DNA of 7,420 nucleotides from Conexivisphaera sp046536535 (GTDB lineage: Archaea; Thermoproteota; Nitrososphaeria; Conexivisphaerales; Conexivisphaeraceae): the NCBI GenBank assembly GCA_046536535.1, contig JAWDMO010000065.1:1-7420 (forward strand). The letters are read 5' to 3'. Shown here one piece after another: positions 1 through 5,711 of the stretch. The notes under the pieces were generated by a model. That model did not search any database and was not told the DNA's origin. It saw only the letters and a list, made by a program, of their open reading frames with translations. Every line of letters begins with the position of its first letter. Positions within the stretch are counted from its first letter, which is position 1. The position numbers and the translations under genes are program-made.

Positions 1-375
1 GCCCTTGGGCGAGTTGTCGTAGCCGACCACGAGCACCTTCCTGGCCTTCCCGGACTTGACCATCGAATCGGCTATCGAGAACGCGGCGGCCGCGCTCGCG
101 CACGCGCCGGACACGTTGAACACCTGGAGGCCGTTCGACCCTATCTTGCCGGCGAGCCTGTGGCCCATGTGCTGCGCCGGGGTCGTCAGAAATGCCGGGC
201 TGCCGAACGGCATGGCGGACGTGGTGGATATTATCGCGTCGAGGTCGGCCGGCCTGAGGCCCACCTGCCTGAGGGCCTCCATCGCGACCCCCGCCACTAT
301 CTCGGCGGTGGGGGCGGGCTTGCCGGCCTCTATCCAGTCGGTTATCGCAGCGCCGATGACCGCGCTCTCTGTCAT
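1..375 (-). CDS. SCP-x type thiolase / acetyl-CoA acyltransferase, N-terminal 125 aa (runs off left edge)
   Basis: Read on the minus strand from ATG at 375, this frame stays open for 125 codons to the window edge. It starts MTESAVIGAAITDW and contains NVSGACASAAAAF at about residues 87-99, the thiolase nucleophile motif; Cys92 would be the acyl-accepting cysteine. The later His and Cys motifs are outside the window. Sequence style and the DUF35 partner point to the archaeal SCP2/SCP-x thiolase branch, usually about 385-390 aa, which catalyses CoA-dependent C-C bond cleavage or its reverse in the cytoplasm. The start overlaps the DUF35 stop (ATGA) and has a Shine-Dalgarno-like GGAGGGTG 7 nt upstream, so translation is probably coupled. 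The direction of the reaction and the substrate cannot be read from the sequence; thiolytic cleavage at the end of a beta-oxidation-like route fits the neighbours. Confidence 0.88.
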   Translation of the reverse strand, partial: MTESAVIGAAITDWIEAGKPAPTAEIVAGVAMEALRQVGLRPADLDAIISTTSAMPFGSPAFLTTPAQHMGHRLAGKIGSNGLQVFNVSGACASAAAAFSIADSMVKSGKARKVLVVGYDNSPKG

Positions 376-839
376 CTCGATGCACCCTCCACCGGCTCGA
401 AGTAGTACGTGAGATAAACGTTCTCCGCGTCCTCGTAGAGCTTATCCACCTTCATGCGCAGCTTCATCCCTATCCTGAGGTCCTTCGTTGTCGTGAGCCT
501 CGCGAGCACGGTTATCCCCTCGGGCAGCTCCACGGCGCCGATCGCGTAGGGCGCCTTGTGGTAATCGAACGGCTCCTTCAGGTCGTACGCGTGTATATCG
601 TATGAATAGAGGATGCCCTCGTCGCTCAGGAGTATCTCCTCCGGGGGCCTGCTGTGGTCGCACTCCGGGTTGTTGCAGACGCTCGACTTCGGAAACTGGA
701 CGCTGCCGCAGACCGGGCAGCGGCTCCCCACGAGCCTGGGATGGTCGGAGGGCCACTTGAACAGGCCCTCCACGATCGGAACCTTCTTCTTCTCGGCCTT
801 CTCAGCCTGGCTCAAGTCCCGAGGGGGCTCCATAGGCAT
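372..839 (-). CDS. DUF35 family Zn-ribbon / OB-fold protein, thiolase partner
   Basis: A 155-aa protein with a Zn ribbon made of CPVC (Cys41, Cys44) and CNNPEC (Cys55, Cys60), preceded by the helical leader FKWPSDHPRLVGSRC typical of DUF35_N. An OB-fold follows from about residue 67 (ILLSDEGILYSYDIHAY, then YAIGAVELPEG and a GMKLRMKV strand). Such proteins are non-catalytic partners of thiolases; in the archaeal thiolase/HMG-CoA synthase complex the DUF35 protein binds CoA and helps pass the intermediate. Here the thiolase follows directly with an ATGA overlap, so the two products probably form a complex. The start at 839 has no Shine-Dalgarno; a second ATG at 833 is nearly as good. The gene lies 47 bp after the CoA-transferase and could be read through from it or start at a weak TATA-like box near 873-880. 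Confidence 0.9.
   Translation of the reverse strand: MPMEPPRDLSQAEKAEKKKVPIVEGLFKWPSDHPRLVGSRCPVCGSVQFPKSSVCNNPECDHSRPPEEILLSDEGILYSYDIHAYDLKEPFDYHKAPYAIGAVELPEGITVLARLTTTKDLRIGMKLRMKVDKLYEDAENVYLTYYFEPVEGASR
383..390 (-). promoter_or_regulatory. Ribosome binding site of the thiolase
   Basis: On the minus strand GGAGGGTG ends 7 nt before ATG 375, inside the end of the DUF35 gene. It resembles the archaeal consensus GGAGGTGA and supports this internal start within a two-gene unit. Confidence 0.6.
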
Positions 840-871
840 CGGTTAATAACCTATCGGAGCCGGGCGATGCG

Positions 872-880
872 CACTAAATA
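872..880 (-). promoter_or_regulatory. Weak TATA-like box before the DUF35-thiolase pair
   Basis: Minus-strand TATTTAGTG lies in the 47-bp gap between the CoA-transferase stop and the DUF35 start. Its centre is about 36 bp from ATG 839, which would give a leader of about 10 nt. It matches the archaeal TATA consensus poorly, so read-through from the CoA-transferase gene is equally likely. Confidence 0.27.
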
Positions 881-886
881 GCACCG

Positions 887-2095
887 TCAGGCCTGCGGAC
901 CCTTTACGGCGCCCGCGTTCAGCAGTTCCCCTATCCTCCGCTCGTCGTAGCCGAGTACGTCCCTCAGGACCTCGACAGTGTGCTCGCCGAGCGCGGGGGC
1001 CCTGGACCTCACGGAGTCAACGTATCCATCCCCGGACCTTATCGACATCCTGGCCATCTTCAGGTTTCCGTACTTGGGGTCCTGGATGTCCACGATGAGC
1101 CCCCTTTGCCCCAGGTGCGGATCCGCGAGCAGTTTATCCATCGTGTTCACCGGGACCGCGATTATCTCGCCCGTCCCCCTCAACCTGTTCACCAGGTCCT
1201 CAGTTTCGAACTTCGCGGTCGAGTCCTCCACTATCGCGTCCAGCTCCTCCCTGTGCTTCACCCTGTCGGCGTTCGTCCTGAAGCGCGGGTCGTCAATCAG
1301 GCCGTCCAGCCCGAGGACCCTGCAGAAAGCCCTCCACGCCTTCTCGTTCCTCGCGCCGGTGTACACGTAGCCGTCCTTCGTCCTGTAGACCCTGTACGGC
1401 ACGAGGGACGGGTAGCTCGATCCCAGCCTCCTCGGCAGGTCGCCCGTGACCACGTAATAGTTCAGGAGGTTGTTCGTTATGAACTCCGACGCCACGTCGA
1501 AGAGCGCCAGCTCCAAGAAGGAGCCCTCCCCCGTCTGATCCCTGCGGCGCAGCGCGACCAGGACCGCGAACGCCATGTAGAGCGCGGTGGAATCGTCTAT
1601 GTACGATACCAGGGTCCTGGCCGGGGGCCTGTCCGGATGGCCGGTGACCTCCATGCTGCCGGATATGGCCTGTATCGCGGGATCGGTGGCCGTGTAGTTC
1701 TCATAGGGACCCCTCCCGAATCCCTTTATTGAGCCGTAGATTATCCTGGGGTTCAGTTTCCTGAGGTCCTCGTACGTCATACCGAATTTCGCTATCGTGT
1801 CGGGCGCCATGTTCTCCAGGAATACGTCGGATTTCGCCACCAGGTCGTAGATGACCCTCCTCCCCTCGTCCTTGGACAGGTCGATCACGATGCCCCTCTT
1901 GTTCCGGTTCAGCGCGGAGAAGGAGTACATGCCGGTCGCGTCGCGCCAGCTGTCGCCCTGGGGGGGCTCCACCTTTATCACGTCGGCGCCGAGGCTCGCC
2001 AGCATGGCCCCCGCGTACGAGCCGGAGATCCAAGAGGTGAGCTCCACGACCCTGATCCCCTTAAGCACGTCGAAACCGCGCATCGATGGTATCAC
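887..2095 (-). CDS. Family III CoA-transferase (CaiB/BaiF/formyl-CoA transferase type)
   Basis: A 402-aa protein with the family III layout: GIRVVELTSWISGSYAGAML near the N-terminus, GADVIKVEPPQGDSWRD, the ALNRNKRGIVIDL segment, and SYIDDSTALYM aligning with the catalytic Asp region of formyl-CoA transferase (second Asp, D168, expected to form the acyl-aspartyl anhydride). ALRRRDQTGEGSFLELALFD follows, and the C-terminal swap region ends near EHTVEVLRDVLGYDE. The length is normal. These enzymes move CoA from an acyl-CoA to a free carboxylic acid in the cytoplasm. The window shows no acyl-CoA ligase, so this is the only visible way to activate an acid. I chose GTG at 2095 because a TATA-like box is centred about 27 bp upstream, fitting a leaderless mRNA; ATG at 2083 (398 aa) is the alternative and neither has a clear Shine-Dalgarno. 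Donor and acceptor are unknown. Confidence 0.92.
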   Translation of the reverse strand: MIPSMRGFDVLKGIRVVELTSWISGSYAGAMLASLGADVIKVEPPQGDSWRDATGMYSFSALNRNKRGIVIDLSKDEGRRVIYDLVAKSDVFLENMAPDTIAKFGMTYEDLRKLNPRIIYGSIKGFGRGPYENYTATDPAIQAISGSMEVTGHPDRPPARTLVSYIDDSTALYMAFAVLVALRRRDQTGEGSFLELALFDVASEFITNNLLNYYVVTGDLPRRLGSSYPSLVPYRVYRTKDGYVYTGARNEKAWRAFCRVLGLDGLIDDPRFRTNADRVKHREELDAIVEDSTAKFETEDLVNRLRGTGEIIAVPVNTMDKLLADPHLGQRGLIVDIQDPKYGNLKMARMSIRSGDGYVDSVRSRAPALGEHTVEVLRDVLGYDERRIGELLNAGAVKGPQA

Positions 2096-2117
2096 GTGGC
2101 GCCACCCGCGAAAACCG

Positions 2118-2128
2118 TATAATAAATA
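2118..2128 (-). promoter_or_regulatory. TATA-box promoter of the CoA-transferase gene
   Basis: Minus-strand TATTTATTATA forms an AT island in the 60-bp gap after the SDR gene. Its centre is about 27 bp upstream of GTG 2095, the usual archaeal TATA-to-transcription-start distance, implying an mRNA that begins at or next to the start codon. Confidence 0.6.
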
Positions 2129-2130
2129 TT

Positions 2131-2142
2131 GCCCCGAGGGGC
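2131..2142 (-). terminator. Possible small hairpin after the SDR gene
   Basis: On the minus strand, 13 nt after the SDR stop, GCCCCTCGGGGC can fold into a short GC stem and is followed by AATATTTATTATA. It could help end SDR transcription, but the stem is only 4-5 bp and the AT tract is also the next promoter, so this is a weak call. Confidence 0.22.
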
Positions 2143-2155
2143 CCTGAAATTCCCC

Positions 2156-2965
2156 TTAACCTATCGCCGTGAGGCCGCCGTCCACGTAAATTATCTGGCC
2201 GGTTATGAAGTCGGATGCCTTGGAGGCGAGGAAGACCGCGACGCCCACTATATCCTCGGGAACCGCGATGCGCCCCATGGGTATGCTGTCGAGGTACCTT
2301 CTGATGTGATCCGACGTGTTGAGCCCCGCTCCCATGCCGCTCTCCGTGGACACGAGCGCCGGACCTATCGCGTTCACCCTCACGCCGTACGGCGCCCACT
2401 CAGCGGCCAGCTGCCTCGTCAGCATTGCGACCGCGCCCTTCGTGGAGGAATAGGCTATGTTGCCCCCCCACTTGGTGGCGCGGGAGTCCCTCACCGATGA
2501 CATGTTGATTATCTTGCCGTACTTCTTCTCGACCATGACCCTTCCGAACTCCCTGGACGTCAGCATCACGCTCTTCACGTTGACGGCGTACATGCGGTCC
2601 CAGTCCTTGGCCGGGAAATCGAGCGCCGGGTACTTTATGTTGATGCCCTGCGAGTTCATGAGGACGTCGACGGTGCCGTAGCTGGCCACCACCTCGTCCC
2701 GGGCCTTCGCGACCTGGGCTTCGTCCGTGGCGTCGAACTGCACCGCGCCTATCTCGCGGCCGGTCCTCTCGCTTATCTTCCTCGCTATATCCTTCGATTT
2801 ATCGAGGGACACCAGATCGGCTATCACGACCTTCGCGCCGTACGCGGAGAAGGCCTCCACGAGGAACTTGCCTATCCCGCCGGCGCCGCCCACGACCACC
2901 GCTACCTTTCCATCCAGCCTGAATATGTCGGACAGGGATGCCATCGCGTATTCGGCGGAGCTCAT
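2156..2965 (-). CDS. SDR-family NAD(P)-dependent dehydrogenase/reductase
   Basis: A 269-aa classical short-chain dehydrogenase. The Rossmann glycine motif VGGAGGIG covers residues 25-32, and Asp50 ends the second beta strand (VVIAD), which usually means NAD rather than NADP preference. The structural NNAG motif is replaced by NSQG (104-107). The catalytic set is Asn129, Ser157, Tyr172 and Lys176 (AYSSTKG), and the C-terminus ITGQIIYVDGGLTAIG is typical. The start at 2965 is supported by minus-strand GGGAAGTGA 7 nt upstream; an internal ATG at 2944 is less likely. It follows the cyclase gene by 22 bp, so the two are probably cotranscribed. It could reduce a phenolic or diketone ring before ring opening, as phloroglucinol reductase (also an SDR) does, or oxidise the 3-hydroxy acid made after opening. 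The NAD-type Asp50 slightly favours the second role. The exact substrate is unknown. Confidence 0.93.
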   Translation of the reverse strand: MSSAEYAMASLSDIFRLDGKVAVVVGGAGGIGKFLVEAFSAYGAKVVIADLVSLDKSKDIARKISERTGREIGAVQFDATDEAQVAKARDEVVASYGTVDVLMNSQGINIKYPALDFPAKDWDRMYAVNVKSVMLTSREFGRVMVEKKYGKIINMSSVRDSRATKWGGNIAYSSTKGAVAMLTRQLAAEWAPYGVRVNAIGPALVSTESGMGAGLNTSDHIRRYLDSIPMGRIAVPEDIVGVAVFLASKASDFITGQIIYVDGGLTAIG

Positions 2966-2972
2966 CGACGGT

Positions 2973-2981
2973 TCACTTCCC
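2973..2981 (-). promoter_or_regulatory. Ribosome binding site of the SDR gene
   Basis: Minus-strand GGGAAGTGA, close to GGAGGTGA, ends 7 nt before ATG 2965. It selects this start over the internal ATG at 2944 and marks the SDR as an internal gene of a cyclase-SDR operon. Confidence 0.6.
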
Positions 2982-2987
2982 TGCGGC

Positions 2988-3893
2988 TCACTTCTTCTCG
3001 ACCATTGCGACGAGCCTGACCATGGAGGCGTCGCCGCCGACCCACTTTATCGGGAACGCCGCGATGAGCGCCCTCTTCCCGGTCACCTTGTCCATGTCGC
3101 CGCCCGCGTTCTCTATGCCCCATATGCCGTGGGTGTAGAGTATCCTGTGCGCGGGCTCCCAGTAGGGGAAGTCCTGGCGGACGTCCCTCCCGGTCTTCTT
3201 CTTGTAGAGATCGGCCAGCCACGGCATGATCGGGGGATTGCCCTGGCCCATGTTGCCCTGCACGAGGACGGTGGCCAGCGGGTGATCGGTGGCCTGCGTA
3301 TCCTGCGCGACGCCCTTGACGCCCCTCTTCAGGAGCCATTCGGCGCCCTCCTTGTACAGGCCGGGGGAGAACAGGTAATACCTGGCGGCGTCGGAGAAGT
3401 AGTGGTGCCATCCGGTGTTTATGACGACAATGTCGCCCTCCTGTATCTCGGGCCTGGCCTTCTCGAGGTCCTCCGGGGTTATCAGCTCCCACTCCTTCTT
3501 CGGGATTGAGACGATAACTCCCTCGCCTATCATCCTGTCCAGCTGGAGCTGATCGATCGAGGGATATCCCTCCTCGACGTGCACCGGCGCGTCCATGTGG
3601 GTGGCGACGTGCATCGACGAGCAGATCCTGCGCGTGAGAGCGCGCGCGAACGCGTGGTTGCGTACCACGGTGAACTCTGGCGCGCCCGGCCCCGAGGGCC
3701 ATATGACTGACTGCGCGCCGAACGGCTGCGCGAGATCGTATATCTCGACCTCATGGCCCCAGAACTTGAGCTTCTTGGGCTTTACTATATCCTCGGCCCT
3801 GCCCAGCTGGTCCTTGCTCAGGCCGCCGTGCAGGCTCCTCTCGAGAACATCCGCCATCTCGGTTGCCAGATCAGCTAGGAATGGGGTAGACAT
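2988..3893 (-). CDS. Cyclase-family metal-dependent hydrolase (PF04199, KynB-like fold)
   Basis: A 301-aa protein with HVATHMDAPVH at residues 95-105, matching the family motif HxGTHxDxPxH. By analogy with kynurenine formamidase, His95, His99 and Asp101 bind the metal (Zn or Mn) and His105 is the catalytic base. Ala replaces the usual Gly within the motif. GDIVVINTGW (153-162) and GVAQDTQATDHP (194-205) match later family segments, and Glu261 in GIENAGG is a probable further metal ligand. It is longer than KynB (about 210 aa), as are many cyclase-family proteins acting on other substrates. The family hydrolyses amide, lactone or cyclic diketone bonds; next to an SDR and a transhydroxylase-like enzyme, hydrolytic opening of a reduced ring is an attractive role. 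No Shine-Dalgarno precedes ATG 3893, but a good TATA box sits about 27 bp upstream, so the mRNA is probably leaderless. The gene leads the operon with the SDR. Confidence 0.9.
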   Translation of the reverse strand: MSTPFLADLATEMADVLERSLHGGLSKDQLGRAEDIVKPKKLKFWGHEVEIYDLAQPFGAQSVIWPSGPGAPEFTVVRNHAFARALTRRICSSMHVATHMDAPVHVEEGYPSIDQLQLDRMIGEGVIVSIPKKEWELITPEDLEKARPEIQEGDIVVINTGWHHYFSDAARYYLFSPGLYKEGAEWLLKRGVKGVAQDTQATDHPLATVLVQGNMGQGNPPIMPWLADLYKKKTGRDVRQDFPYWEPAHRILYTHGIWGIENAGGDMDKVTGKRALIAAFPIKWVGGDASMVRLVAMVEKK

Positions 3894-3916
3894 CGGGCCC
3901 GGGGTGCGTAGTATTA

Positions 3917-3930
3917 TATTTAAGTGTTAC
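3917..3930 (-). promoter_or_regulatory. TATA box and BRE-like element of the cyclase-SDR operon
   Basis: On the minus strand CTTAAATA (3924-3917) matches the archaeal TATA consensus TTTAWATR at all but the first position, with GTAACA (3930-3925) in the BRE position. The box centre is about 27 bp from ATG 3893, predicting a leaderless transcript. It is the best promoter in the window. Confidence 0.72.
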
Positions 3931-3958
3931 TTGAAATATCTATAGAATGGTAATTTCA
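3931..3958. promoter_or_regulatory. Inverted repeat upstream of the cyclase promoter, possible operator
   Basis: TGAAAT (3932-3937) and ATTTCA (3953-3958) form 6-bp inverted arms whose centres are 21 bp apart, about two helical turns. Pairing can extend to ACTTGAAAT and ATTTCAGT with one bulged base. It lies directly upstream of the BRE/TATA, where archaeal activators usually bind. The region is AT-rich, so chance cannot be excluded. Confidence 0.3.
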
Positions 3959-3980
3959 GTCGTCCGCGTAGGCCGGGCCC

Positions 3981-4775
3981 TCACCTGCCCGTCCACTGCG
4001 GCTTCCTCCTCTCCAGGAAAGCCCTCGCGCCCTCCTTCTGATCCTCGGTGGAGAACAGCCGGGAGAACACCTGGGCCTCGTACCTTATGCCCTGCGTGAG
4101 CCCGAGCTCCAGCGACGCGTTCACCGCCTCCTTCGCCGCCGCGAGCGCCACCGGGCTCTTCGAGGTCAGCTTCCCGAGGAGCTCCTTGACCGCGTCCATC
4201 AGCTTATCGGGCGGCACGACCCTGTTCACGGCGCCGAGGTCCGCGGCCTCCGCGGCCGATATCTGGTCCCCCGTGAATATCAGCTCCTTCGCCTTCTTCT
4301 CGCCCACGTGCCTGGGGAGCATCTGCGTGCCGCCGCTGCCGGGTATGAGCCCGATCCCTATCTCGGGGCTCCCGAACTTCGCGTCCTCCGAGGCTATCAC
4401 GATGTCGCAGGACATCGCAAGCTCGAAGCCCCCACCGAGGCAGTATCCGTGGACCATCGCTATGACCGGCTTCGGCATCTCCCTTATGATCCGCTCTATG
4501 ACGAACGCGGTGCCCAGCTCCTTCAGCTCCTCCATCGCGACGTTAGGCGTCCACTCCAGCATCGCCTTGATATCGCCCCCGGCGCTGAATGCCTTCCCCG
4601 ATCCCCTGATGACGACTGCCTTCACGGAGCTGTCCCTCCACGCGTCCTCGAGCGCCGCCTTGAGCTCGGCCCTCATCGTCTTCTCGAGCGCGTTGTACCT
4701 GTCCGGGTTGTTCAGGGTTATCCAGGCCACCCCGTCCGCCTTCTCGTAGATTATCCTGGTTAAATTGAGCGACAT
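3981..4775 (-). CDS. Enoyl-CoA hydratase (crotonase family)
   Basis: A 264-aa crotonase-fold protein. AFSAGGDIKAM (62-72) supplies the first oxyanion-hole amide and GYCLGGGFELAMSCD (110-124) the second. Glu118 (GGGFEL) and Glu138 (SPEIG) match the two catalytic glutamates, Glu144 and Glu164, of rat mitochondrial crotonase, so true hydratase activity is expected. The family C-terminus EGARAFLERRKPQW is present and the length is normal. It adds water to trans-2-enoyl-CoA to give 3-hydroxyacyl-CoA in the cytoplasm, or the reverse. The frame extends to a TTG at 4793, but ATG 4775 is preferred because the crotonase fold begins just after it and a TATA-like box is centred about 26 bp upstream; no Shine-Dalgarno is seen. 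It stands alone between the molybdoenzyme genes and the cyclase-SDR operon and probably acts with the CoA-transferase and thiolase further downstream. Confidence 0.94.
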   Translation of the reverse strand: MSLNLTRIIYEKADGVAWITLNNPDRYNALEKTMRAELKAALEDAWRDSSVKAVVIRGSGKAFSAGGDIKAMLEWTPNVAMEELKELGTAFVIERIIREMPKPVIAMVHGYCLGGGFELAMSCDIVIASEDAKFGSPEIGIGLIPGSGGTQMLPRHVGEKKAKELIFTGDQISAAEAADLGAVNRVVPPDKLMDAVKELLGKLTSKSPVALAAAKEAVNASLELGLTQGIRYEAQVFSRLFSTEDQKEGARAFLERRKPQWTGR

Positions 4776-4796
4776 CGCCCCGGGTTCTATCAATTA

Positions 4797-4804
4797 TGAT
4801 TAAA
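4797..4804 (-). promoter_or_regulatory. TATA-like box of the enoyl-CoA hydratase gene
   Basis: Minus-strand TTTAATCA lies in the 62-bp gap after the small subunit gene, centred about 26 bp before ATG 4775. It fits a leaderless transcript starting at that ATG and argues against the upstream TTG at 4793. Confidence 0.5.
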
Positions 4805-4819
4805 GGATTGTTTCGGTCG

Positions 4820-4835
4820 GCGGCGCGCGTGCCGC
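4820..4835 (-). other. GC-rich hairpin just after the small subunit stop codon
   Basis: GCGGC (4820-4824) and GCCGC (4831-4835) can pair around a 6-nt loop directly downstream of the TAG at 4840-4838. No U-rich tract follows, so it is not a convincing terminator; in GC-rich DNA such a stem can occur by chance. Confidence 0.2.
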
Positions 4836-4837
4836 GT

Positions 4838-5711
4838 CTACTTCTCCAGGAACAGGTATCCCATGTACGTGCTCTCCCGGGCGTCCACGTCGGTCGTCAG
4901 GGCCCTGTGGCCCGCGTACTCCACCCTCACGGTGTACTTCCCCGGCTCGAGGCCGTCGAACTGGAACTGGCCGAACCCGTCGGTGGTCGTCGTCGCGATC
5001 TTCCTGCCCCCGGCCATGAGGGTCACCGCGGCGCCCTCGACCAGGTCGTCGCTCTCCTTCAGCGCGACGCTCCCGGCTACGAAGAGCTTCGTCATCCTCT
5101 GGAGGTTGAGGTAGAACACGCTGGGTCCCACCCCCGGCTTCGGCTCGTACGTCTCGGGCTTCCCCGAGTAGGTGACCTTCGTGGCCCCGCTGCGGTAGGG
5201 CTGCCCGCCGCCGTTCGCCTTCAGGATCCCGCTCACCTCGCTGTTCGGATCGTCCAGGTCGCCGAATACCATAGCCCCGGTGGGGCAGGCGTCGACGCAC
5301 CTGGGCTGCTCGCGGCCCTGGTCCAGTAGATGAGCGCAGAATGTGCACTTCTGGGGTATCTCGAGCTCCTCGTTCCAGGCATGAGTCGACTATCTGTTTC
5401 TGGCCCTTCGACTTCTCCGGGTCTATCATGACTATCCCGTCGTCCCTCACGTAGACGGCGCCGTCCTTGGCGGCCTTTGCGCAGGGCGGGTCCCTGCACA
5501 TCTGGCACATGACCGGCATGTATGCCACGTTTATGTAGGGGAAGTGCCCCCTCTCCCTCCTGTCCACCCTTATCCAGTTCTGGCCCAGCTTCGGCTGCGC
5601 CTTCGAGTACGGCGGATAGTCGTTGCCCCAGTACTCGTCCTTGCAGGCGGAGACGCAGTTGTAGCACGCGTTGCACTTCGCCACGTCTATGACCATTCCG
5701 TAGCGGGTCAT
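4838..5711 (-). pseudogene. Transhydroxylase-like iron-sulfur small (beta) subunit, frameshifted
   Basis: Starts at ATG 5711 with MTRYGMVIDVAKCNAC, abutting the large-subunit stop (TAGATG). Residues 1-111 carry CxxCxxCxxxC (Cys13, 16, 19, 23), Cys69, Cys72, Cys77 and Cys111. The frame then breaks; the correct continuation, in another frame from 5377, begins WNEELEIPQKCTFCAHLLD and has the last four cysteines, then about 85 residues of an Ig/transthyretin-like beta domain (VEGAAVTLMAGG, GFGQFQFDGLEPGKYTV), ending at TAG 4838. The twelve cysteines fit three [4Fe-4S] clusters. This pattern plus the beta-barrel tail matches the small subunit of Pelobacter acidigallici pyrogallol-phloroglucinol transhydroxylase (about 274 aa). 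It would carry electrons for the molybdenum site in the cytoplasm; no signal peptide or membrane partner is seen. Without the frameshift it would be about 290-296 aa. It is either truly inactivated or a sequence error. Confidence 0.85.
5375..5381 (-). other. Frameshift / short deletion in the small subunit gene
   Basis: On the minus strand the first frame reads GAC TCA TGC (Val-Asp-Ser-Cys111), and the next sensible codon is TGG at 5377-5375 (WNEEL), leaving a single C between them. Relatives I recall read CPYG-x-x-YWNEE here, so about six codons are expected between Cys and Trp; one base instead of eighteen means a 17-nt loss. A 2-nt loss (CPWNEE) would also restore the frame. Confidence 0.8.

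Noticed and set aside
980..1732. 250-codon plus-strand frame opposite the CoA-transferase
   Set aside because: No motifs, Arg/Val/Pro-rich composition, and fully antisense to a strong gene.
4776..4793. TTG at 4793 as the start of the enoyl-CoA hydratase
   Set aside because: The six extra codons are not part of the fold, no ribosome site precedes them, and the TATA-like spacing favours ATG 4775.
4838..5272. Independent 144-aa protein starting at ATG 5272
   Set aside because: The family sequence continues upstream of this Met to 5377 (WNEEL, then four cluster cysteines), so it is the 3' part of the frameshifted small subunit and not a separate gene.
5378..5379. Programmed ribosomal frameshifting in the small subunit
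   Set aside because: No slippery heptamer is seen and about six residues appear to be missing, so a deletion or sequence error explains it better.
4800..5711. Uninterrupted 303-aa reading of the small subunit start frame
   Set aside because: After Cys111 the sequence becomes Arg/Gly-rich and loses all family features, while the family sequence continues in another frame from 5377. The frame only stays open by chance.
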